A stretch of 64,000 nt of DNA. Origin: Bradyrhizobium zhanjiangense (GTDB lineage: Bacteria > Pseudomonadota > Alphaproteobacteria > Rhizobiales > Xanthobacteraceae). The notes beneath the pieces were generated by a model. The model did no database searches, was not told the origin of the DNA, and worked only from the letters and a program-made list of their open reading frames with translations. The stretch spans positions 8,887,001-8,951,000 of the forward strand of contig NZ_CP022221.1 of the NCBI RefSeq assembly GCF_004114935.1, written 5' to 3'. Below are positions 1 to 7,850 of the stretch, piece after piece (positions within the stretch are counted from its first letter, which is position 1; each line of letters opens with the position of its first letter). The position numbers and the translations under genes were made by a program.

Positions 1-472
1 TGGTCCCGGCATGGACGGGGCCGACCGCCACCTGGTGCAACGCCTCGCCCTCGGCCGGTAGGAACTGGTATGGCCGCACGTCGCGCGATGCGTTGCGGCC
101 CGAGAGTGGATAGGATTTTCCCCAGACATAGTGATCGAGCCATGGCCGCAGATCGTCAGCGACGGTTGGAACAAGCCCGAACAGATCATGAATAGTCCGC
201 TCCAGCCGAAGCGCCGGCCGATGACGGCTGGCGACGCTTGGAAACGTGCCGGCCGTACACTCGTAGGTCACGACCGCGATCTCGGCCGAGCCGCCATCGA
301 GCATCGCCATATGCACCGCGGTCGGCTCGCCCCAGAAGCCAAGCAGTGTGAGGCTTCCCTCGACCAGTCGATCGATCGCCGCCTGCCAGCCTGCCTCCGT
401 CACGACCGCGCGCGGCCAGGGCCGATGCGACGACACCGTATGGATATGGGAGATGCTGTCGAGGATGCCCAT
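1..472 (-). CDS. hyfG: Hydrogenase-4 large subunit HyfG, N-terminal part (runs off left edge)
   Basis: This is the first 157 codons of the large-subunit gene; the rest lies beyond the left edge. The visible part matches the NuoC-like (30 kDa) domain that is fused ahead of the NuoD/[NiFe]-hydrogenase large-subunit domain in HyfG/HycE. It ends at GPVHAGT, the motif that normally opens the large-subunit fold. The nickel-binding cysteine motifs lie outside the window, so it cannot be told whether this is a true hydrogenase or a cysteine-less relative. The ATG at 472 follows the hyfF stop by three bases, which fixes the start and places the gene last in the visible hyf operon. The protein should sit on the cytoplasmic face of the membrane complex. 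Confidence 0.85.
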   Translation of the reverse strand, partial: MGILDSISHIHTVSSHRPWPRAVVTEAGWQAAIDRLVEGSLTLLGFWGEPTAVHMAMLDGGSAEIAVVTYECTAGTFPSVASRHRPALRLERTIHDLFGLVPTVADDLRPWLDHYVWGKSYPLSGRNASRDVRPYQFLPAEGEALHQVAVGPVHAGT

Positions 473-475
473 GGC

Positions 476-1915
476 TTACCCCAGGAGCTTCGCGACGTTC
501 TGGAAGCCGGTGACCAGCACCGGCGGCAGATAGATGCCGGCCATCAGCACCAATCCGAGGTGCGTGAACATCGGCACGTAGGAGGCTTCCGCGGGCGCGG
601 TCTTGCCTTTGGGCTCGCCGAACATCACCGCGCCGATCCGCAACCAAAGCCCGCCGAGCGCGATGATGATGCCGAGCACCAGGATTACCGTCAGCCAGGG
701 CGCGCGGGCGAAAGTCGAGCTCACCACTAGAAACTCGCTCATGAAGATGCCGAGCGGCGGCAGCCCGACGATGGCGATGACGCCGAGCATCAGGCCCCAG
801 CCGAGCGCGGGGTTGGTCACCGTGAGCCCGCCGATATCGGCGATTTTCTGTGTGCCCTTGACCTGTGCGATATGGCCGACCGCGAAGAAGATCGCCGACT
901 TGGTCAGCGAATGCATGGTCATATGCAACAGCCCTGCGAAATTCGCGAGCGGCCCGCCCATGCCGAAGGCGAAGACGATGATGCCCATATGCTCGATCGA
1001 GGAATAGGCGAACATCCGCTTGATGTCACGGCGCCGGTACAGCATCAGCGCGGCGAAGATCACCGAGATCAGACCCATGGTCACCATCAACGGACCCGGC
1101 GCGATCGCCGCGGAGTTGACCGCGAGCATCATCTTGAAGCGCAGCAGCGCATAGAGCGCGACATTGAGCAACAGGCCGGACAGCACCGCCGAGATCGGCG
1201 TCGGGCCCTCGGCATGCGCATCGGGCAGCCAAGCATGCAGCGGTGCGAGACCGACCTTGGTGCCGTAGCCGAGCAGGAGGAAGGCGAAGGCGACGTTGAG
1301 CAACTCCGGGTCGAACTGTGCGGCGTGCTTCACCAGCACCGTCCACACCATGCCGTCAAGTCCCTCGCCCACCACGGGGCGCGCCGCCATATAGACCAGG
1401 ATCGTGCCGAACAGCGCGAGCGCGATGCCGACGCTACCGAGGATGAAATATTTCCAAGCCGCTTCCAGCGCCTCATGGGTGCGGTAGATGCCGACCATCA
1501 GGACGGTCGTCAGCGTCGCCACCTCAACCGCGACCCACATCAGGCCGATATTGTTGGCGACGAGCGCGAGGTTCATCGCGAACATCAGCGTCTGATACAT
1601 CGCGTGATAGAAGCGCAGGAACGCCGGCGCCAGGCGCCCGATCTCGATCTCGTGCTGGATGTAGCTTGCGCTGAACACCGATGTGGTGAGGCTGACGAAG
1701 GTGGTCAACACGATGAAGACCTTGTTGAGATCGTCCATCAGCAGATACTGCCCCGATACCGGTTCGACCACGAACAGCGAGAGCGAGGTAAGGAAGGTCG
1801 CGAGCGCTGCCACTACGTTCAGCTTCGCCGTGAGTCGGTAGCCGGGCAAAATTGCCAGCACCGCCGCCGAAAGGGCCGGGATCAAGAGGATGGCGCTGAG
1901 GGCGTCGACGCTCAT
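476..1915 (-). CDS. hyfF: Hydrogenase-4 membrane subunit HyfF (NuoN/NuoM-like antiporter module)
   Basis: The 479-residue product is almost entirely hydrophobic, with about 14 predicted membrane helices, and belongs to the Mrp/NuoL-M-N antiporter-like family that conducts protons in complex I and group 4 hydrogenases. Typical family landmarks are the KVGLAPLHAWLPDAHAEGP segment and the RRRDIKRMFAYSSIEHMGII segment. Length fits HyfF. Its ATG overlaps the hyfE stop by four bases and hyfG begins three bases after its own stop, so translation is probably coupled. Inferred role: ion translocation driven by the redox reaction of the HyfG module. Confidence 0.9.
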   Translation of the reverse strand: MSVDALSAILLIPALSAAVLAILPGYRLTAKLNVVAALATFLTSLSLFVVEPVSGQYLLMDDLNKVFIVLTTFVSLTTSVFSASYIQHEIEIGRLAPAFLRFYHAMYQTLMFAMNLALVANNIGLMWVAVEVATLTTVLMVGIYRTHEALEAAWKYFILGSVGIALALFGTILVYMAARPVVGEGLDGMVWTVLVKHAAQFDPELLNVAFAFLLLGYGTKVGLAPLHAWLPDAHAEGPTPISAVLSGLLLNVALYALLRFKMMLAVNSAAIAPGPLMVTMGLISVIFAALMLYRRRDIKRMFAYSSIEHMGIIVFAFGMGGPLANFAGLLHMTMHSLTKSAIFFAVGHIAQVKGTQKIADIGGLTVTNPALGWGLMLGVIAIVGLPPLGIFMSEFLVVSSTFARAPWLTVILVLGIIIALGGLWLRIGAVMFGEPKGKTAPAEASYVPMFTHLGLVLMAGIYLPPVLVTGFQNVAKLLG

Positions 1916-2574
1916 CGCCGCTCTCCGCGAAAACGATCAAGCTCCTGCACGTCCACGCTGTCAAAACGCTCGCGGATGCGGAACAGGAAGACGCCGATCA
2001 CGATGAAGGCGATCAGCACCGAGAAGGCGACACTGATCTCGACCACCAGCGGCATGCCCTTGGCGCCGGTTGCCGCCAGCACCAGCCCGTTCTCCAGCGA
2101 CATGAATCCGACGACCTGGCTCACGGCGTTGCGTCGCGTAACCATGATCAGGAGCCCCAACAGCACCACCGACAGCGCGAAGGCCAGGTCCTCGCGCGCG
2201 AGCGCATCGGCGCTCGGCGTCACCCGCAGCATCACCACCATCGACAGCGCGACGAGGCCGATGCCAGCCATCATGGTCAGCCCGATACCGATCACATTCT
2301 CGATCTCGCGGTGGATACCGAGCCGCTTGATGATCCGGTGCAGCGCCACCGGGATGATGATGGCCTTAAAGACCAGCGCGATCAGCGCCGTGACATAGAG
2401 ATGCGGCGCTTGCTGCACATAGGCCTGCCAGGCTACCGATAGCGCCAGCACGCTGGCATGCAGCGCATAGACATTGAGCAGCGCATAGAGCCGGTCCTGA
2501 TAGAGCATCATGAAGCTCGCCAGCACGAGGCAGCCGGCGAGCAGATGGGCGATGTCGAATTGCAGGCTGCTCAT
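1912..2574 (-). CDS. hyfE: Hydrogenase-4 membrane subunit HyfE
   Basis: The 220-residue protein has six or seven hydrophobic helices. The C-terminal half resembles NuoK, including the VGFMSLENGLVLAATG stretch with an intramembrane Glu, the kind of residue used in proton transfer. Size and position between hyfC and hyfF match HyfE. The start at 2574 lies three bases after the hyfC stop. It is expected to link the HyfC heel to the HyfF antiporter-like subunit. The family call is firm; the physiological substrate of the complex is unknown. Confidence 0.88.
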   Translation of the reverse strand: MSSLQFDIAHLLAGCLVLASFMMLYQDRLYALLNVYALHASVLALSVAWQAYVQQAPHLYVTALIALVFKAIIIPVALHRIIKRLGIHREIENVIGIGLTMMAGIGLVALSMVVMLRVTPSADALAREDLAFALSVVLLGLLIMVTRRNAVSQVVGFMSLENGLVLAATGAKGMPLVVEISVAFSVLIAFIVIGVFLFRIRERFDSVDVQELDRFRGERR

Positions 2575-2577
2575 CTC

Positions 2578-3534
2578 TTAGAGGCTCCCCGACACGAAGC
2601 GCAACAGGGTGGCAAGCAATGCCAGCATCAGCGCCGCGCCCAAGAACTCCGGAATCCGGAACACGCGCATCTTGGCGATCGACGTCTCGAACACGGCGAG
2701 CAAGAAGCCAAGTACCGCCAGCTTGCCGAAATAGAGCAGCGCGCCAAAGACGAGCCTCCCAACGCCCGCGTCTGCAGTCGCCGTGCCCCATGGCAGGAAC
2801 ACGCAGGCGATCAGCGAGACATAGAGCAGGAGCTTGAGGTGCGACGACAGATCGATCAGCGCGAGATGCCGCCCCGAATATTCCAACACCATGGCCTCGT
2901 GTACCATGGTGAGCTCGAGATGGGTGGCGGGGTTATCGACCGGGATACGGGCATTCTCCGCCAGCGCTACGATGGTCAGTGCCACAAACGCCATGCCCAG
3001 GGACACACGCAGACCGACCGCGTCCGAGCCCATGAACTCGGCCACGTTGGGGAGCTGCGTCGAGCCAGCGATCATCGCGACCGAGAACACTGTGATCAGC
3101 ATCGCGGGCTCGGCGAGAGAGGCGATCATGACCTCGCGGCTGGAGCCGATGCCGCCGAAGGCGGTGCCGACGTCCATGCCGGCGAGCGCCTGGAAGAAAC
3201 GGGCGCTGCCGAGCAGCGCAATGATGGCGATGAGATCGGCGGTCCAGGAGAACAACAGGCCATTGCCGAAAGTCGGCACCAGCGAGGCGGCGACCCAGGT
3301 GCCCGCGAAGATCAGATAGGGAATGACACGGAACAGCCAGGATGCGTTGTCCGCGAGCACGACGTCCTTGCGCATCAGGCGAATGAGGTCGCGATAAGGT
3401 TGGAGCAGCGGCGGCCCGCGCCGACGTAGCAGCCGAGCCTTCACCTTCCGCACGAAACCCGTCAGTAGCGGCGCGACCCCCAGCACCACCGACATCTGGG
3501 CGCCCTGGGAGAGGACGTCGCTCAGCGCGTTCAT
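2578..3534 (-). CDS. hyfC: Hydrogenase-4 membrane subunit HyfC (NuoH-like)
   Basis: The 318-residue protein has eight hydrophobic segments and the conserved NuoH/HycD loop ENARIPVDNPATHLELTMVH, which carries acidic residues near the quinone-like cavity of this family. The N-terminal RRRGPPLLQPYRDL stretch is also typical. An in-frame extension further upstream has non-coding composition, so the ATG at 3534 is chosen; it overlaps the hyfB stop as ATGA. It should anchor the hydrophilic hydrogenase arm to the membrane and couple it to HyfB and HyfF. Confidence 0.9.
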   Translation of the reverse strand: MNALSDVLSQGAQMSVVLGVAPLLTGFVRKVKARLLRRRGPPLLQPYRDLIRLMRKDVVLADNASWLFRVIPYLIFAGTWVAASLVPTFGNGLLFSWTADLIAIIALLGSARFFQALAGMDVGTAFGGIGSSREVMIASLAEPAMLITVFSVAMIAGSTQLPNVAEFMGSDAVGLRVSLGMAFVALTIVALAENARIPVDNPATHLELTMVHEAMVLEYSGRHLALIDLSSHLKLLLYVSLIACVFLPWGTATADAGVGRLVFGALLYFGKLAVLGFLLAVFETSIAKMRVFRIPEFLGAALMLALLATLLRFVSGSL

Positions 3535-5531
3535 AGTGCCACCACCAGCAGCAGCACGATTAGCGCCACGAAGACCAGCGTCAGGTAGCGGCGGATGGTG
3601 AGGAACTGCAAGATATTGATGCGGTCCGTCGCAAAGCCGATGAGCTTCGCAATCGGCGCGTACAGCACATCCCAGATCAGATCGTGCAGTTCGACCCGGA
3701 GCCGCGCAGGAACCGGCGAGGACGGCGGCGGCATCTCGCCGATTTCGCGTGCGGCAAAGATGACGCTGCCGAATACGCGGCGGATCGGCTGCGAGAAGCT
3801 GGAGGCTGAGTACTGGATCGCTGGGTTCGGATCGGGATAGCCGCAATCCCAGGCCGGCGCGCGGCGTAAGCGGTCGGAGGCGAAGCGGTGAATGGCTGTC
3901 GCCGCCGTCGTGCCGCAGAGTGCCGCGAACAGGAACACCAGAAGGCCGTTATAGGAGCTGCGGCTTTCCGCGATCGGCACGATGGTGAGCCACTGCAATC
4001 CGACCTGATGCGGCATAATGTTGCCGACCATATTCTTGCTCACCGGCGCCAGCGCATCGATGAACAACCCGGGCAGGATGCCGGCAACGAGGCAGAAGGC
4101 GGCAAGCACGAGCATCGCGGTCAGCGAGAAGCGGTCGGTCTCATGTGCCGACGCCGCGACATCCGAACGTGGCCGGCCGAGGAAGCTGATGCCATAGAGC
4201 TTGACGAAGCAGGCCGCGGCAAAGGCGGCCGCGAGCGCCAGCAAACCGCCGACCGCCGGAATGATCAGCTTGAGGCCCCATGAGGGCAGCTGGGGTGAGA
4301 GCAGGATCGCCTGGAAGGTCAGCCATTCCGAAACGAAGCCGTTGAATGGCGGCAATGCCGAGATCGCGACGCAGCCGACCAACACCGCGAACGCCGTCTT
4401 CGGCATGCGATGGATCAGCCCGCCGAGTTTCTCCATGTCGCGCTCGCCGGTTGCTCCCAGCACCGCGCCGGCGCCGAAGAACAACAGGCTCTTGAACAGC
4501 GCATGATTGAATACATGCAGCATCGCCGCGGTGAAAGCGAGCGCCGCCACCCAGTCGAGCCCTTCCGCCTTGAAAGCCAGCGCCAGCCCGAGGCCGGTGA
4601 AGATGATGCCGATATTCTCAATCGTTGAATAGGCGAGCACGCGCTTGATATCGCGCTGCATCAGCGCATAGAGCACGCCCAGCGTCGCCGAGGGACCGCC
4701 GACCAGCAGCACCACCATGCTCCACCACCACACCGGTTCGGGCAGAAGATCAAACACGATGCGCACGAAGCCGTAGACGGCGACCTTGGTCATGACGCCG
4801 CTCATGAGGCCAGAGACGTGGCTGGGTGCGGCGGGATGGGCGAGCGGCAGCCAAGCGTGTAGTGGCATCAGGCCAGCCTTGGAGCCGGCGCCCAGCAGCA
4901 TGAGGATCACCACCACGCCGCTCAGCGCAGCGGAAGGATGCGAGGCTCGGATCGCATCGAAATCGTAACCAGCACCGCTCGCGAGCAGGCCGAAAGCGAG
5001 CAGCAGCGCCAGCGTGCCGAAACTTGCCATCAAAAGATAGACATAGCCAGCGCGGACATTCTCGGCCTCCCGGTGATGCGACACCACCATCGCCCAGGAG
5101 GTCAGCGACATGAATTCCCAGGCGACCAGGAAGCTGAAGGCATCGTTTGCCAGCACGACGACGTTCATCCCTGCGAGATAGGCAGGATAGAACGGCAGCA
5201 CGCGGCCGGGGGAGTCCTCGTGCCGGCCGTAGCCCAGCGCGAACAGGCTCGCGGCGGCGCCGCCGAGATTGACGACGACGAGGAAGAAGGCAGACAGCGC
5301 ATCGAGCCGGAAATGGGCACCGAGCCAGGGTAGGCCGATCGGCAGTGTCGCGCTCGGCGTCAGATGAGGGAAATAGAGCAGATCCGACAGCGCCGTGACA
5401 CATAGCGTCGATGTGGCGATCAGACATCCGCCGTAGAGGATGATCGAGCCGCGCGGGCGCGTCGACAGCACGACTCCCGCAGGCGCCAGCGCCAGCAGAG
5501 CCGCCACTGACCATAGCGCCACGGCGATCAT
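3531..5531 (-). CDS. hyfB: Hydrogenase-4 membrane subunit HyfB (NuoL-like)
   Basis: The 666-residue product has about 16 membrane helices and the NuoL/HyfB antiporter fold, with SKAGLMPLHAWLPLAHPAAP and RDIKRVLAYSTIENIGIIF as family landmarks. The longest reading frame begins at 5582, but the ATG at 5531 is preceded by AGGAGCGGCT, a good ribosome site, and gives the usual family length, so it is preferred. A soluble-looking C-terminal region of about 70 residues precedes the last helix, as in HyfB/HycC. It is the first structural gene of the operon, 40 bases after a small XRE-type regulator gene. Confidence 0.9.
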   Translation of the reverse strand: MIAVALWSVAALLALAPAGVVLSTRPRGSIILYGGCLIATSTLCVTALSDLLYFPHLTPSATLPIGLPWLGAHFRLDALSAFFLVVVNLGGAAASLFALGYGRHEDSPGRVLPFYPAYLAGMNVVVLANDAFSFLVAWEFMSLTSWAMVVSHHREAENVRAGYVYLLMASFGTLALLLAFGLLASGAGYDFDAIRASHPSAALSGVVVILMLLGAGSKAGLMPLHAWLPLAHPAAPSHVSGLMSGVMTKVAVYGFVRIVFDLLPEPVWWWSMVVLLVGGPSATLGVLYALMQRDIKRVLAYSTIENIGIIFTGLGLALAFKAEGLDWVAALAFTAAMLHVFNHALFKSLLFFGAGAVLGATGERDMEKLGGLIHRMPKTAFAVLVGCVAISALPPFNGFVSEWLTFQAILLSPQLPSWGLKLIIPAVGGLLALAAAFAAACFVKLYGISFLGRPRSDVAASAHETDRFSLTAMLVLAAFCLVAGILPGLFIDALAPVSKNMVGNIMPHQVGLQWLTIVPIAESRSSYNGLLVFLFAALCGTTAATAIHRFASDRLRRAPAWDCGYPDPNPAIQYSASSFSQPIRRVFGSVIFAAREIGEMPPPSSPVPARLRVELHDLIWDVLYAPIAKLIGFATDRINILQFLTIRRYLTLVFVALIVLLLVVAL

Positions 5532-5571
5532 AGCCGCTCCTGGATCATGATTTGCGCGCGCGTCATCATCG

Positions 5572-5841
5572 CTATTGGCCACCTGCGCTCGGGGGTGGAG
5601 ACTTCAGCCGCACACCGCGCCCCCCGGCGCTCGAGGTTGCCCCCTCGGCGATCAGCTCGATGCCGGCAACCGACAGCGCGTCGACCAGCTTCACCAGGGA
5701 ATCGACATTGCCGCGGATCACCCCTTCGGAGGCTTCCATGCGCTGGATCGTCGGCAGCGACAGCGAACAGCGCTGCGCGAGTTCGCGCTGGTCGATCCTG
5801 AGCAAGGCACGGGCGGCTCGAAGCTGCGCGGCGGTGATCAC
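5572..5841 (-). CDS. Small XRE-family helix-turn-helix regulator
   Basis: The 89-residue protein is essentially one Cro/C1-type helix-turn-helix domain. RAARALLRIDQRELAQRCSL followed by SLPTIQRMEAS forms the HTH at residues 8-35, and a short dimerisation-like helix and a flexible Gly/Ser/Pro-rich tail follow. It is transcribed in the same direction as hyfB with only 40 bases between them, so it is probably the leading gene of the hyf operon and may autoregulate it. No toxin-like partner is adjacent, which argues against an antitoxin role. Confidence 0.75.
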   Translation of the reverse strand: MITAAQLRAARALLRIDQRELAQRCSLSLPTIQRMEASEGVIRGNVDSLVKLVDALSVAGIELIAEGATSSAGGRGVRLKSPPPSAGGQ

Positions 5842-5965
5842 GGGGCAGAATGTCCGTGGCGGTTACAGCGCTTGATTTACCAAGCTTAGGACGCGCAAAA
5901 TGACGTTTCAAGCATCATTTTCTAGATGCGACGCATCATTCCCGTTCGATGTCCCCCGAGCTCAT

Positions 5966-6104
5966 GCCCGCACCCCGCCATCATGGCCGGGCTCGTCCCG
6001 CCCAGCATCATTCTGGGGCGCGTGTGGGCCCAGGCATGACGAGCGCATAAATGCGGCGTGAGATTCCGGGGCGCGCTCGCGCGCATCCGGGAATGACTGT
6101 CCGC
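5966..6104. repeat. GC-rich intergenic repeat (CCGGG/CATGACGAGC type)
   Basis: This stretch between the XRE gene and the MarR gene has two similar CCGGG-containing halves separated by a CGAGCGCATAAATGCGGCG hairpin. It has no reading frame of protein-like composition. It resembles the longer inverted repeat at 31583-31740 and part of 12172-12282 in using GTCCCGG/CCGGGAC-type arms, so it is assigned loosely to the same repeat family. Confidence 0.5.
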
Positions 6105-6105
6105 C

Positions 6106-6627
6106 TCAAAACTCGTTGGCAATCTTCGCGAGCATCCCGATCAAGGCCTCGCGGTTGCTCTGCCCGAGCAGGTCGTTCAGCCGGGCCTCGTGCTTGGTGG
6201 CGACGAGCTTCTTGGCGCGGGTCAGCACCGCCTTGCCCTTGTCGGTCAGCACCAGGATGTGCGAGCGGCGGTCGTTGGTGGAGCGGATTCGCGCGCATAG
6301 GTCGCGGCTTTCGAGATTGTCGAGCATCGCCACGAAGTTCGGCCGCAGGATGCCGAGTGTGGAGGCGATCTCGGTCTGGTTCCGGCCCGGATTCTTCTCG
6401 ACCAGCAGCAGCACCGAGAATTGCGCCGGCGTGAGCTGCAGCGAGGCCATGCAGCGCAAAAAGTTCTCGAATACCTTGAGCTGGGCCCGCTTCAGCACAT
6501 AGCCAAGCTGCTCGGAGAGCTCGCCGAGCTGGAGCGCTTCGGCCTGCGGCTCGGACGCATCCTTGCGACCCTTGGCCGTATCGGCAGGCTTTTCGGAGGA
6601 CTTTTCAGCGGTTTTGGAAACGGTCAT
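6106..6627 (-). CDS. couR: MarR-family regulator, CouR-like
   Basis: The 173-residue protein has a charged N-terminal tail (about 30 residues) followed by a MarR winged-helix domain: QLTPAQFSVLLLVEKNPG, NQTEIASTLGILRPNFVAML as the recognition helix, and the wing RSTNDRRSHILVLTDKG. It is divergently transcribed from an ABC importer and lies at one end of a hydroxycinnamate cluster. This is the arrangement of couR in Rhodopseudomonas palustris, where CouR represses the genes until p-coumaroyl-CoA binds. The symbol is assigned by family and context, not by a sequence comparison. AT-rich palindromes in front of several units of the cluster are likely binding sites. Confidence 0.75.
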   Translation of the reverse strand: MTVSKTAEKSSEKPADTAKGRKDASEPQAEALQLGELSEQLGYVLKRAQLKVFENFLRCMASLQLTPAQFSVLLLVEKNPGRNQTEIASTLGILRPNFVAMLDNLESRDLCARIRSTNDRRSHILVLTDKGKAVLTRAKKLVATKHEARLNDLLGQSNREALIGMLAKIANEF

Positions 6628-6682
6628 CGCCTCGTGCTCGTAATCCCGCTAAGTTTGGAACGGGTCGTTCCCCACCCTTGAT

Positions 6683-6701
6683 GTTATATTTGATAATTGT
6701 T
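6683..6701. promoter_or_regulatory. AT-rich candidate MarR/CouR operator in the divergent regulator/importer gap
   Basis: GTTATATTTGATAATTGTT lies between the MarR gene and livH. TTATAT and TAATTGTT with a four-base spacer occur again at the pobA/TRAP gap (TTATATCATATAATTGTT around 14279), and GTTATA-N4-ATAA recurs at 18456. Such an AT-rich block stands out in this GC-rich DNA. Assignment to the adjacent MarR protein is inference. Confidence 0.55.
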
Positions 6702-6803
6702 ATGGACCATACCAAATATCGCCAGCGTTTTTCAATGGCTGTGAGCGGACCGTTCACCACAATCGGGAGGACCGGTCCTTATCTTTAGGGGGAGCGTCCG
6801 GTC

Positions 6804-7844
6804 TTGAATACCACCATCATGCTGTTCCTGGTGCAGGACGGCATCACCAATGGCGCGATCTATGCGCTGCTCGGCCTGGCGCTGGTGCTGGTGTTCGCCG
6901 TCACCCGCGTCATCCTCATTCCCCAGGGCGAATTCGTCACCTATGGCGCGCTGACCTATGCCTCGCTGGCGGCGGGCCAGATGCCGGGCACGGCAAAGCT
7001 CGCGCTGGCGCTGGGCATCGGCGCTTTCGCCTTCGATCTCTTCGTCGCGCGCAAGGCGCTGCATGGGCGCCTGGTCCTGCGCAGCATCGTCACCAACATC
7101 GTGCTGCCGGCCATCGTGCTGGCGCTGACCCTGTACTTCGCCGCCCAGAAGCCGCCGGTCGCGATCTGCATCGCGCTGTCGCTGGTGATCGTCGCGATGA
7201 TCGGCCTGTACCTCTATCGGATCGCATTCCAGCCGCTGGCGCACACCTCCGTGCTGGTGCTGCTGATCGCATCAGTCGGCGTGCATCTCGCGCTGCAAGG
7301 GCTGGGCTTGCTGTTCTTCGGCGCCGAAGGCCAGCGCGGGCCGGCCGTGCTGTCCGGCGCCTTCACCGCCGGCGCGCTGCGCTTCACCGGCCAGAGCATC
7401 ACCGTCTACGCCATCACCATCGCCTTCATCATCGGTCTCTGGCTGTTCTTCGGGCTGACGCTCTACGGCAAGGCGCTGCGCGCGACCGCGGTGAACCGGC
7501 TAGGGGCGCGGCTCGCCGGCATCCGCACCACGCTGTCGGGACAGATCGCCTTCCTGCTGGCCTCCGTGATCGGCGCGCTATCGGGCATCCTGATCGTGCC
7601 GATCACGACGCTCTACTACGACTCCGGCTTCCTGATCGGCCTGAAGGGCTTTGTCGCCGCGATCATCGGCGGCCTGGTCAGTTATCCCCTCACCGCGGTC
7701 GCGGCACTGGTCGTCGGCATCGTCGAGGCGTTCTCGTCCTTCTATGCCTCCAACTACAAGGAGGTGATCGTTTTCATGCTGCTGATCCCCGTGCTGCTGC
7801 TGCGCTCGCTCGCCGCGCCCGCGGTCGAGGAAGAGAAGGACTGA
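6804..7844 (+). CDS. livH: Branched-chain-amino-acid-type ABC importer permease LivH
   Basis: The 346-residue integral membrane protein belongs to the LivH permease family of HAAT importers; it has about nine hydrophobic helices and family stretches such as QDGITNGAIYALLGLALVLV and GFVAAIIGGL. A TTG at 6804 is taken as the start because an AGGGGGAG ribosome site lies about 10 bases upstream and no better ATG precedes conserved sequence. It starts the livH, livM-livG, livF operon. Because the whole neighbourhood is devoted to hydroxycinnamates, the cargo is more likely p-coumarate or related aromatic acids than branched-chain amino acids. Confidence 0.85.
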   Translation: MNTTIMLFLVQDGITNGAIYALLGLALVLVFAVTRVILIPQGEFVTYGALTYASLAAGQMPGTAKLALALGIGAFAFDLFVARKALHGRLVLRSIVTNIVLPAIVLALTLYFAAQKPPVAICIALSLVIVAMIGLYLYRIAFQPLAHTSVLVLLIASVGVHLALQGLGLLFFGAEGQRGPAVLSGAFTAGALRFTGQSITVYAITIAFIIGLWLFFGLTLYGKALRATAVNRLGARLAGIRTTLSGQIAFLLASVIGALSGILIVPITTLYYDSGFLIGLKGFVAAIIGGLVSYPLTAVAALVVGIVEAFSSFYASNYKEVIVFMLLIPVLLLRSLAAPAVEEEKD

Positions 7845-7850
7845 CGCGCG

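Noticed and set aside
872..2398. Long plus-strand reading frame of 508 codons opposite hyfF and hyfE
   Set aside because: It mirrors the hyf genes, has Arg/His/Gln-rich composition without any domain, and is expected in GC-rich DNA opposite real genes.
5572..5841. XRE gene as the antitoxin of a toxin-antitoxin pair
   Set aside because: No small toxin-like frame lies beside it; the neighbours are hyfB and a repeat.
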